A stretch of DNA of 64,000 nucleotides from Flectonema sp. DT1601 (lineage: Eukaryota; Euglenozoa; Diplonemea; Diplonemida; Diplonemidae), in contig OZ025840.1 of NCBI GenBank assembly GCA_964019425.1, forward strand, positions 1 to 64,000, in the 5' to 3' direction. The notes under the pieces are model-generated. The model did not search any database. It had not been told where the DNA came from and worked only from the letters and a program-made list of their open reading frames with translations. The translations under genes were made by a program, and so were the position numbers. This document shows, piece after piece, positions 41,572-53,694 of the stretch; position 1 is the stretch's first letter; the number at the start of each line of letters is the position of its first letter.

Positions 41572-44500
41572 CTACATCCTCGAGCTTTTATAGGCATCAG
41601 CTCCGTAACTTGGGTAGTTGCTTTGGTTGCTTGTTCTGGTTTTAGTTTAGTTTAGTTATTTTATTATATTATACAGAAGTCATTTCAGAAGAACTACTGT
41701 TCCTTAAAGTAAAGAGCTTCATGAGAACAATACATACTTGAAGTGATCTGCTCCTGCACTGGATACTGTCCTGGCAGTGCGTTGCGTAGAGGCGGCAGGC
41801 TTACTGTATGCGTCGCGCTGTTTTGTTTCCTGTGTTTCTTGAACAGACATCTAGAAAGCTAGCAGCTTTATTTATTTCTTAAAAATTACTAATGTCAAAC
41901 TTTTACAAAAATAAATAACAAAATAATCATACCGAAGGGATGCCATAATCTCTCTGTTTACTCGTCAAAAAGTGATCAGCGTCAGCGATAGATCTCTGAA
42001 CTGATTGTCTGCGAGTACTCCGAGCGATTGACGCAGGAGCGCTTGGAGGTGCCGGGAAGTTTTTCTGATTGGTACTCTTGAAGTGGTCAGGGTCAGAGTG
42101 AGCCATTCTATGGCGTTGACTGCTGCGCTGAACAGACCCACGAGAGTAGCTGTCTGGAGAAGGAGCTCTGTAGTTCTTCTGGTTAGTACTTTTAAAGTGA
42201 TCAGAATCCGCCCTCGTGAGCCCTCTACGAACAGAAGACGCGGTAGATCTCGCAGGGGATGCACCGAGATAGGCATCTCTGGTTGGCGCTTGGAAGGACT
42301 GCTTTGATGAGGTTAAGAAATGGTCTTTTGAAGCTCTTCTAACCGACACATTTGGACTCGAATTAACAGGCGGTTTGCCGTAGTTGGATCTCGCTGGCGA
42401 CTTGTAGTTCTGTTGATTCATCGACTTAAAATGATCAGCATCAACTTGATTCGAAGTACGCCTGCTGAAACCTGCAGTAGAACCAGCGGCATGTTGTCTT
42501 TTGTAGGAATCCGCATCTGGTGCTGCGTAATCTCTCTGCTTCGATGTTTTGAAATGGTCAGGGTCAGCTTTAGTTACCTGTTTCTGTTTTTGTGAGAATG
42601 ATCCTCTTCTTGGAGTATAGTTCTCATGTCCTGGTACTTTGTAGTCTGCCTGACTTGAAGTCTTGAAGTGGTCAGGGTCGGCCTTCGACAATTGACGCTG
42701 GACTGATTCACCTTTTGCGGTCTTTTGGTACGCAGATGAATCAGGTGCCGCGTAGTCCTTCTGTTTCGATGTTTTGAAGTGGTCCGCGCCTGCTGATGTC
42801 AGATTTCTGTCTGCAATTGGGGCCTTTTCCTTTTTAGCATATGCGTCACTACCTGGAGCTGGGTAATCTTTCTGCTTGCTAGTTTTGAAGTGATCAGCAT
42901 CTGCGTGAGTAACATGACGTGGCACGCTGGCGCTTTCTACTCGTCTCGGGCTGTAGACATCCTGACCGTAATCCGGGTAGTCAGCCTGCGCAGAAGATTT
43001 AAAGTGATCCGGGTGAGCCTTTGACAACTCTCTCTGTACGGATGCGCTTCCATGAGGGCGCGCATAGGCTGAGGCATCAGGTGCAGCGTAATCCTTCTGT
43101 TTTGAAGACTTAAAGTGATCAGGGTCAGCATGAGTAAGTTCTCTCTGTGGACTAGAGTTGACCTCTCTCGATGCATACGCATCAGCGTCGGGTGCCGCAA
43201 AGTCTTTTTGTTTACTCGTTTTAAAGTGATCAGGGTCAGCGCTTGTTAAACCACGACGGACACTGTCAGTTGCTGCTGGCTTTTGATATGCTGACGCATC
43301 AGGAGCAGCGTAATCTTTCTGCTTACTACTCACATAATGGTCAGGGTCAGCTTTCGTTAGGTTCCTACTCGGACTTTCATGTGCTGCCTGTCTGGCGTAG
43401 TTGGAGGCATCAGGAGCAGCGAAGTCCTTCTGCTTGCTGGTCAAAAAGTGATCAGGGTCAGCAGCAGTGAGTTCCCGTGGAGGGCTTGACATACCTTCAC
43501 GCCTCGCGTAGGCAGAGGCATCAGGAGCTCCGTAATCTTTTTGCTTGCTGGTCTTGAAATGATCTGGGTCAGCTCCAGTTAGCTCACGACGAACACTTTC
43601 AGTCATCACAGGCTTTTGGTAAGCAGACGCATCTGGTGCACCGTAGTCTTTCTGCTTGCTGGTGGTGAAGTGGTCAGCATCAGCCTTAGTCAGTTCCCTT
43701 TGCGGGCTCTCAACTTCCCCATGTCTGGCGTAGTTGGAGGCATCAGGAGCAGCAAAGTCTTTCTGCTTGCTGGTGAGGAAGTGATCAGGGTCAGCAGCAG
43801 TCAATTCCCGTGGAGGGCTTGACATACCCTCACGCCTCGCGTAGGCAGAGGCATCAGGAGCTCCGTAATCTTGTTGCTTGCTGGTCTTGAAATGAACAGG
43901 GTCAGCTCCAGTTAGCTCACGACGAACACTTTCAGTCATCACAGGCTTTTGGTAAGCTGAAGAGTCAGGGGCCGCGTAATCCTTCATCTTACTGGTGGTG
44001 AAGTGGTCAGGATCAGCCTTAGTCAGTCCTCTCTGTGGGCTTTCAAACTCACCGTGTCTGGCGTAGTTGGAGGCATCAGGAGCAGCAAAGTCTTTCTGCT
44101 TACTGGTCAAGAAGTGATCAGGGTCAGCAGCAGTCAATTCCCGTGGAGGGCTTGACATACCTTCACGCCTCGCGTAGGCAGAGGCATCAGGAGCTCCATA
44201 ATCTTGTTGCTTGCTGGTCTTGAAATGATCTGGGTCAGCTCCAGTTAGCTCACGACGAACACTTTCAGTCATCACAGGCTTTTGGTAGGCAGACGCATCT
44301 GGTGCACCGTAGTCTTTCATCTTACTGGTGGTGAAGTGGTCAGCGTCAGCCTTAGTCAGTTCTCTCTGTGGGCTTTCAAACTCACCGTGTCTGGCGTAGT
44401 TGGAGGCATCAGGGGCTGCGTAATCCTTCTGCTTACTGGTCAAAAAGTGATCAGGATCAGCAGCAGTCAATTCCCGTGGAGGGCTTGACATACCTTCACG

Positions 44501-47500
44501 CCTCGCGTAGGCAGAAGCATCAGGAGCTCCGTAATCTTGTTGCTTGCTGGTCTTGAAATGATCTGGGTCAGCTCCAGTTAGCTCACGACGAACACTTTCA
44601 GTCATCACAGGCTTTTGGTAGGCAGACGCATCTGGTGCACCGTAGTCTTTCATCTTACTGGTGGTGAAGTGGTCAGCGTCAGCCTTAGTCAGTTCTCTCT
44701 GTGGGCTTTCAAACTCACCGTGTCTGGCGTAGTTGGAGGCATCAGGAGCAGCGTAATCCTTCTGCTTACTGGTCAAAAAGTGATCAGGATCAGCAGCAGT
44801 CAATTCCCGTGGAGGGCTTGACATACCTTCACGCCTCGCGTAGGCAGAGGCATCAGGAGCTCCGTAATCTTGCTGCTTGCTGGTCTTGAAATGATCTGGG
44901 TCAGCTCCAGTTAGCTCACGACGAACACTTTCAGTCATCACAGGCTTTTGGTAGGCAGACGCATCTGGTGCACCATAGTCTTTCATCTTGCTAGTGGTGA
45001 AGTGGTCAGCGTCAGCCTTAGTCAGTTCTCTCTGTGGGCTTTCAAACTCACCGTGTCTGGCGTAGTTGGAGGCATCAGGAGCAGCGTAATCCTTCTGCTT
45101 ACTGGTCAAGAAGTGATCAGGGTCAGCAGCAGTGAGTTCCCGCGGAGGGCTTGACATACCTTCACGCCTCGCGTAGGCAGAGGCATCAGGAGCTCCGTAA
45201 TCTTGTTGCTTGCTGGTCTTGAAATGATCAGGGTCAGCAGCTGTTAGTTCCCTTTGCGGACTTGCAGCATTCTCATGTCTGCTGTACGCAGAGGCATCTG
45301 GTGCACCGTAATCCTTCATCTTACTGGTGGTGAAGTGGTCAGCGTCAGCCTTAGTCAGTTCTCTCTGTGGGCTTTCAAACTCGCCGTGTCTGGCGTAGTT
45401 GGAAGCATCAGGAGCTGCGTAATCCTTCTGCTTACTGGTCAAAAAGTGATCAGGATCAGCAGCAGTCAATTCCCGTGGAGGGCTTGACATACCCTCACGC
45501 CTCGCGTAGGCAGAGGCATCAGGAGCTCCGTAATCTTGTTGCTTGCTGGTCTTGAAATGATCTGGGTCAGCAGCTGTTAGTTCCCTTTGCGGACTTGCAG
45601 CATTCTCATGTCTGCTGTACGCAGAGGCATCTGGTGCACCGTAATCCTTCATCTTACTAGTGGTGAAGTGGTCAGCGTCAGCCTTAGTCAGTTCTCTCTG
45701 TGGGCTTTCAAACTCACCGTGTCTGGCGTAGTTGGAGGCATCAGGAGCTGCGTAATCCTTCTGCTTACTGGTTAAAAAGTGGTCAGGGTCAGCAGCAGTG
45801 AGTTCCCGTGGAGGGCTTGACATACCCTCACGCCTCGCGTAGGCAGAGGCATCAGGAGCTCCGTAATCTTGTTGCTTGCTGGTCTTGAAATGATCAGGGT
45901 CAGCTCCAGTTAGCTCACGACGAACACTTTCAGTCATCACAGGCTTTTGGTAAGCTGAAGAGTCAGGGGCCGCGTAATCCTTCATCTTACTGGTGGTGAA
46001 GTGGTCAGGATCAGCCTTAGTCAGTTCCCTCTGTGGGCTTTCATACTCACCGTGTCTGGCGTAGTTGGAGGCATCAGGAGCTGCGTAATCCTTCTGCTTA
46101 CTGGTCAAAAAGTGATCAGGATCAGCAGCAGTGAGTTCCCTCTGAGGACTCGCCATTCCTTCAGGTCTAGCGTAAGCGGAAGCATCAGGAGCAGCGTAGT
46201 CTTGCTGTTTGCTGGTCATGAAGTGGTTTGGGTCCGCTGTGGTTAGTTCCCTCTGTGGGCTGGCAACACTCTCTCCTCTCTTGTAGGCTGAAGCGTCAGG
46301 GGCCGCGTAATCCTTCATCTTACTGGTGGTGAAGTGGTCAGCGTCAGCCTTAGTCAGCTCTCTCTGTGGGCTTTCAAACTCACCGTGTCTGGCGTAGTTG
46401 GAGGCATCAGGAGCAGCGTAATCCTTCTGCTTACTGGTCAAGAAGTGATCAGGGTCAGCAGCAGTGAGTTCCCGCGGAGGGCTTGACATACCTTCACGCC
46501 TCGCGTAGGCAGAGGCATCAGGAGCTCCGTAATCTTGTTGCTTGCTGGTCTTGAAATGATCTGGGTCAGCAGCTGTTAGTTCCCTTTGCGGACTTGCAGC
46601 ATTCTCATGTCTGTTGTACGCAGAGGCATCTGGTGCACCGTAATCCTTCATCTTACTGGTAGTAAAGTGGTCAGGATCAGCCTTTGTTAATTCTCTCTGT
46701 GGGCTTTCAAACTCACCATGTCTGGCGTAGTTGGAAGCATCAGGAGCTGCGTAATCTTTCTGCTTGCTTGTCAAAAAGTGATCAGGATCAGCAGCAGTGA
46801 GTTCCCTCTGAGGACTCGCCATACCTTCAGGTCTAGCGTAAGCAGAAGCATCAGGAGCAGCGTAGTCTTGTTGCTTGCTGGTCATGAAGTGGTTTGGGTC
46901 CGCTGTGGTTAGTTCCCTCTGTGGGCTGGCAACACTCTCTCCTCTCTTGTAGGCTGAAGCGTCAGGGGCCGCGTAATCCTTCATCTTACTGGTGGTGAAG
47001 TGGTCAGGATCAGCCTTAGTCAGTTCTCTCTGTGGGCTTTCATACTCACCATGTCTGGCGTAGTTGGAGGCATCAGGAGCAGCGTAATCCTTCTGCTTAC
47101 TGGTCAAAAAGTGATCAGGATCAGCAGCAGTCAATTCCCGTGGAGGGCTTGACATACCTTCACGCCTCGCGTAGGCAGAGGCATCAGGAGCTCCGTAATC
47201 TTGTTGCTTGCTGGTCTTGAAATGATCAGGGTCAGCAGCTGTTAGTTCCCTTTGCGGACTTGCAGCATTCTCATGTCTGCTGTACGCAGAGGCATCTGGT
47301 GCACCGTAATCCTTCATCTTACTGGTGGTGAAGTGGTCAGGATCAGCCTTTGTTAATTCTCTCTGTGGGCTTTCATACTCACCATGTCTGGCGTAGTTGG
47401 AGGCATCAGGAGCTGCGTAATCTTTCTGCTTGCTTGTCAAAAAGTGATCAGGATCAGCAGCAGTGAGTTCCCTCTGAGGACTCGCCATTCCTTCAGGTCT

Positions 47501-50500
47501 AGCGTAAGCAGAAGCATCAGGAGCAGCGTAGTCTTGCTGTTTGCTGGTCATGAAGTGGTTTGGGTCCGCTGTGGTTAGTTCCCTCTGTGGGCTGGCAACA
47601 CTCTCTCCTCTCTTGTAGGCTGAAGCGTCAGGGGCCGCGTAATCCTTCATCTTACTGGTAGTAAAGTGGTCAGGATCAGCCTTAGTCAGTTCTCTCTGTG
47701 GGCTTTCATACTCACCGTGTCTGGCGTAGTTGGAGGCATCAGGAGCAGCGTAATCCTTCTGCTTACTGGTCAAAAAGTGATCAGGGTCAGCAGCAGTCAA
47801 TTCCCGTGGAGGGCTTGACATACCCTCACGCCTCGCGTAGGCAGAGGCATCAGGAGCTCCGTAATCTTGTTGCTTGCTGGTCTTGAAATGATCTGGGTCA
47901 GCAGCTGTTAGTTCCCTTTGCGGACTTGCAGCATTCTCATGTCTGCTGTACGCAGAGGCATCTGGTGCACCGTAATCCTTCATCTTACTGGTGGTGAAGT
48001 GGTCAGGATCAGCCTTAGTCAGTTCTCTCTGTGGGCTTTCATACTCACCGTGTCTGGCGTAGTTGGAGGCATCAGGAGCAGCGTAATCCTTCTGCTTGCT
48101 TGTCAAAAAGTGATCAGGATCAGCAGCAGTCAATTCGCGCTGAGGACTCGCCATACCTTCAGGTCTAGCGTAAGCGGAAGCATCAGGAGCAGCGTAGTCT
48201 TGCTGCTTGCTGGTCATGAAGTGGTTTGGGTCCGCTGTGGTTAGTTCCCTCTGTGGGCTGGCAACACTCTCTCCTCTCTTGTAGGCTGAAGCGTCAGGGG
48301 CCGCGTAATCCTTCATCTTACTGGTAGTAAAGTGGTCAGGATCAGCCTTAGTCAGTTCTCTCTGTGGGCTTTCAAACTCACCGTGTCTGGCGTAGTTGGA
48401 GGCATCAGGAGCAGCGTAATCCTTCTGCTTACTGGTCAAAAAGTGATCAGGATCAGCAGCAGTGAGTTCCCTCTGAGGACTCGCCATACCTTCAGGTCTA
48501 GCGTAAGCAGAAGCATCAGGAGCAGCGTAGTCTTGCTGTTTGCTGGTCATGAAGTGGTTTGGGTCCGCTGTGGTTAGTTCCCTCTGTGGGCTGGCAACAC
48601 TCTCGCCTCTCTTGTAGGCTGAAGCGTCAGGGGCCGCGTAATCCTTCATCTTACTGGTGGTGAAGTGGTCAGGATCAGCCTTAGTCAGTTCTCTCTGTGG
48701 GCTTTCATACTCACCGTGTCTGGCGTAGTTGGAGGCATCAGGAGCTGCGTAATCCTTCTGCTTACTGGTCAAAAAGTGATCAGGGTCAGCAGCAGTCAAT
48801 TCCCGCTGAGGGCTACTTACTCCTTCAGGTCTTCCATAGTTCTCTGGATCAGGAGCCGCATAGTCACGTTGTTTACTAGTGAGATAGTGGTCTGGGTCAG
48901 TTTGTATCTGGTGCCTTTCTGGGGCGTCTTCATGACCACGTTGAGGACTGTAGGCTTCAGGACCGTAATTAGCGTAGTCTTTCTGTTTGCTTGTAATGAA
49001 ATGATCAGGGTCAGTTGGTACGACGTGCCTTTCTGGTGCTTCATGGGACTCGCGTTGAGGACTGTAAGCTTCAGTCCCGTAATTTGCGTAATCTTTCTGT
49101 TTGCTAGTTACGAAGTGGTCAGGGTCAGTAGGAACTTCATATCTCTGAGGCGCTTCGTGTGCTTCAGCTCTCGCGTAAGCGGATGCATCAGGAGCAGCAA
49201 AGTCTTTCTGCTTGCTGGTGACGAAGTGATCAGGGTCAGTTGGAACCTCGTACTTCTCTGGGGCCTGATTGACCTCACGACGCTGACTGTAGGCATCAGG
49301 ACCGTAGTTTGCGAAGTCCTTCTGTTTGCTGGTGACGAAGTGGTTAGGGTCTGTTGGCACCTCATATCTTTCTGGTGCCGCATGAGCATCACGTTGAGGA
49401 CTGTAGGCTTCAGGTCCATAGTTTGCGTAATCCTTCTGCTTGCTTGTCACGAAGTGGTCAGGGTCAGTTGGCACTTCATGACGCTGTGCAGGCTGGTGGG
49501 CTTCCTGCTTCTCGTAGGCCGACGGATCAGGAGCAGCAAAGTCCTTCTGCTTGCTGGTGACGAAGTGATCAGGGTCAGTTGGAACCTCGTACTTCTCTGG
49601 GGCTTGATTGACCTCACGACGCTGACTGTAGGCATCAGGACCGTAGTTCGCAAAGTCCTTCTGCTTGCTGGTGACGAAATGATTTGGGTCGGTAGGAACT
49701 TCGTATCTTTCTGGTGCCGCATGAGCATCACGTTGAGGACTGTAGGCTTCAGATCCATAGTTTGCGTAATCCTTCTGCTTGCTTGTCACGAAGTGGTCAG
49801 GGTCAGTTGGCACTTCATGACGCTGTGCAGGCTGGTGGGCTTCCTGCTTCTCGTAGGCCGACGGATCAGGAGCAGCAAAGTCCTTCTGCTTGCTGGTGAC
49901 GAAGTGATCAGGGTCAGTTGGAACCTCGTACTTCTCTGGGGCCTGATTGACCTCACGACGCTGACTGTAGGCATCAGGACCGTAGTTCGCAAAGTCCTTC
50001 TGTTTGCTGGTGACGAAGTGATTTGGGTCGGTAGGAACTTCGTATCTTTCTGGTGCCGCATGAGCATCACGTTGAGGACTGTAGGCTTCAGATCCATAGT
50101 TTGCGTAATCCTTCTGCTTGCTTGTCACGAAGTGGTCAGGGTCTGTTGGCACTTCATGTCTCTGAGGAGCTTCCTGAGCGTCTACCTTTGCGTAAGCGGA
50201 TGCATCAGGGGCAGCAAAGTCTTTCTGCTTGCTGGTGACGAAGTGATCAGGGTCAGTTGGAACCTCGTACTTCTCTGGGGCCTGATTGACCTCACGACGC
50301 TGACTGTAGGCATCAGGACCGTAGTTTGCGAAGTCCTTCTGTTTGCTGGTGACGAAGTGGTTAGGGTCTGTTGGCACCTCATATCTTTCTGGTGCCGCAT
50401 GAGCATCACGTTGAGGACTGTAGGCTTCAGATCCGTAGTTTGCGTAATCCTTCTGCTTGCTTGTCACGAAGTGGTCAGGGTCTGTTGGCACTTCATGTCT

Positions 50501-53083
50501 CTGAGGAGCTTCCTGAGCGTCTGCCTTTGCGTAGGCGGATGCATCAGGAGCAGCAAAGTCTTTCTGCTTGCTGGTGACGAAGTGATCAGGGTCAGTTGGA
50601 ACCTCGTACTTCTCTGGGGCCTGATTGACCTCACGACGCTGACTGTAGGCATCAGGACCGTAGTTCGCAAAGTCCTTCTGCTTGCTGGTGACGAAGTGGT
50701 TAGGGTCGGTAGGAACTTCGTACCTTTCTGGTGCCGCATGAGTATCACGTTGAGGACTGTAGGCGTCAGATCCGTAGTTTGCGTAATCCTTCTGCTTGCT
50801 TGTCACGAAGTGGTCAGGGTCTGTTGGCACTTCATGTCTTTGAGGAGCTTCCTGAGCGTCCACCTTTGCGTAAGCGGATGCATCAGGAGCAGCAAAGTCT
50901 TTCTGCTTGCTGGTGACGAAGTGATCAGGGTCAGTTGGAACCTCGTACTTCTCTGGGGCCTGATTGACCTCACGACGCTGACTGTAGGCATCAGGACCGT
51001 AGTTTGCGAAGTCCTTCTGCTTGCTGGTGACGAAGTGATTTGGGTCGGTAGGAACTTCGTACCTTTCTGGTGCCGCATGAGCATCACGTTGAGGACTGTA
51101 GGCGTCAGATCCGTAGTTTGCGTAATCCTTTTGCTTGCTTGTCACGAAGTGGTCAGGGTCTGTTGGCACTTCATGTCTCTGAGGAGCTTCCTGAGCGTCC
51201 GCCTTTGCGTAAGCGGATGCATCAGGAGCAGCAAAGTCTTTCTGCTTGCTGGTGACGAAGTGATCAGGGTCAGTTGGAACATCGTACTTCTCTGGGGCCT
51301 GATTGACCTCACGACGCTGACTGTAGGCATCAGGACCGTAGTTTGCGAAGTCCTTCTGCTTGCTGGTGACGAAGTGATTTGGGTCTGTTGGCACCTCATA
51401 TCTTTCTGGTGCCGCATGAGCATCACGTTGAGGACTGTAGGCTTCAGATCCGTAGTTTGCGTAATCCTTCTGCTTGCTTGTCACGAAGTGGTCAGGGTCT
51501 GTTGGCACTTCATGTCTCTGAGGAGCTTCCTGAGCGTCTGCCTTTGCGTAAGCGGATGCATCAGGAGCAGCAAAGTCTTTCTGCTTGCTAGTTGTGAAAT
51601 GATCAGGGTCAGTTGGAACCTCGTACTTCTCTGGGGCCTGATTGACCTCACGACGCTGACTGTAGGCATCAGGACCGTAGTTTGCGAAGTCCTTCTGTTT
51701 GCTGGTGACGAAGTGGTTAGGGTCTGTTGGCACCTCATATCTTTCTGGTGCCGCATGAGCATCACGTTGAGGACTGTAGGCTTCAGATCCGTAGTTTGCG
51801 TAATCCTTCTGCTTGCTTGTCACGAAGTGGTCAGGGTCAGTTGGCACTTCATGTCTCTGAGGAGCTTCCTGAGCGCCCACCTTTGCGTAAGCGGAGGCAT
51901 CAGGAGCAGCAAAGTCCTTCTGCTTGCTGGTTGTGAAATGATCAGGGTCAGTTGGGACTTCGTATTTTTGTGGGGCATGATGGGCTTCACGTTGTTGACT
52001 GTAGGCATCAGGACCGTAGTCCGCAAAGTCCTTCTGCTTGCTGGTGACGAAGTGGTTAGGGTCGGTAGGAACTTCGTACCTTTCTGGTGCCGCATGAGCA
52101 TCACGTTGAGGACTGTAGGCGTCAGATCCATAGTTTGCGTAATCCTTCTGCTTGCTTGTCACGAAGTGGTCAGGGTCTGTTGGCACTTCATGTCTCTGAG
52201 GAGCTTCCTGAGCGTCTGCCTTTGCGTAAGCGGATGCATCAGGAGCAGCAAAGTCTTTCTGCTTGCTGGTTGTGAAATGATCAGGGTCAGTTGGGACTTC
52301 GTATTTTTGTGGGGCATGATGGGCTTCACGTTGTTGACTGTAGGCATCAGGACCGTAGTTTGCAAAGTCCTTCTGCTTGCTGGTGACGAAGTGGTTAGGA
52401 TCAGTAGGCACGTCGTACTTCTCTGGTGCCTGGTGTGCATCACGTTGAGGACTGTAGGCTTCCTTTCCGTAATCTGCGAAATCCTTCTGCTTGCTTGTCA
52501 CGAAGTGGTCAGGGTCAGTTGGCACTTCGTGTCTCTGAGGAGCTTCCTGAGCGCCCACCTTTGCGTAAGCGGATGCATCAGGAGCAGCAAAGTCTTTCTG
52601 CTTGCTGGTTGTGAAATGATCAGGGTCAGTTGGGACTTCGTATTTTTGTGGGGCCTGATGGGCTTCACGTTGCTGACTGTAGGCATCAGGACCGTAGTTT
52701 GCGAAGTCCTTCTGCTTGCTGGTGACGAAGTGGTTAGGGTCTGTTGGCACCTCATATCTTTCTGGTGCCGCATGAGCATCACGTTGAGGACTGTAGGCTT
52801 CAGATCCATAGTTTGCGTAATCCTTCTGCTTGCTTGTCACGAAGTGGTCAGGGTCCGTTTGTATAACATCCGCATGCGAGCGACCCTCCCTTGGGACAGA
52901 TGCTGGAAGTCCGTGGTCTACGTATTCCTGTCCGTATTCTGACATACCTGCAAATCCCGCAGACCCATGACCCCTCGGGGGTGAAGGTAACTCCCTCTGA
53001 GGGGAGTATGCACCCGCTCCATAATCTATGTAATTCCTACTGTACTGCGTCGATATATCATCATCTGGGCTGCCATGCGCCAT
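41572..53083 (-). CDS. Giant tandem-repeat protein, three exons, about 3775 residues
   Basis: Exons 53083-41933, 41850-41738 and 41635-41572. Introns are 82 nt (GTATGA...CTAG) and 102 nt (GTATGT...CCAG). After a unique head of about 70 residues, nearly the whole protein is roughly a hundred units of 37-38 residues built on D-P-D-H-F-x-T-S-K-Q-K-D-Y-A, then A-P-D-A-S-A-Y or N-Y-G-x-D-A-Y-S-P-Q-R. The first part (to about residue 1430) uses EVPTDPDHF units in 113-residue triplets; the second (to about 3260) uses ELTAADPDHF units in 111-residue triplets; the remainder is diverged. The last two exons carry GADHF and TSNQSNYPSYGADAY, completing a split final unit. There is no signal peptide or membrane segment. 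Short Ser/Lys/Tyr/Pro repeats recall microtubule-binding axonemal or cortical proteins (for example SAXO), but this is only a guess. Confidence 0.92.
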
Positions 53084-53694
53084 TTCTGACTATTTTCTGC
53101 AATAGCAGGACTGAATAGGAATTGTTTATAATTAAAAATAATAATAAAAAGTAAATTACTAATACGAGTGCAATGCACGAAGAGCTGTTCTTAGCTCCTT
53201 TCAACGCCGCTGGTACAGAACGACGTGCTGAGATGAGAGAACATCGCCACCAGTGCGCAAAATAAAAAAGAAAAAAACAAGAAAAGAAGAAAAGCGGGGG
53301 AGAAGTAAAAAAAATGAAAAAACGCTGTTCTTTTCTCTCTGGTATCGATAACGAGAATAGGGAAGAAAAAGGGACCAAAGGAACTCACACAGACGGGAAA
53401 GGTTGTTGTGAGCCGCAGGAAATTACCACTTAAAGTGAAATACTTTGACGGAGATAAACAAAAAAGAAAACGACCTCTGATGACAACAACATTTCAGGTT
53501 GGAACTACTTCCTTTAATTAAAATCAGACAACAGAATATACAACTTCATTAAATAAATACCAATTCCTGAATAACTGTTACCCAACTACCTGACAACACG
53601 TAGACTGATGTCTTCAAAGTGACGCATCCTCGTCTGCTAACACTATTTTAATTTTGCACAACACTTAACTTGAATAAATGGATCACTCAGACGA
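53084..53694. other. Intergenic, nothing recognised
   Basis: 611 bp between the TMEM214-like gene and the giant gene, with purine-rich runs on the plus strand (about 53265-53320). No gene recognised. Confidence 0.5.

Noticed and set aside
48665-52942. 1425-codon plus-strand frame
   Set aside because: Lies wholly opposite the giant repeat gene; lack of stops is a by-product of the repeated codons on the other strand.
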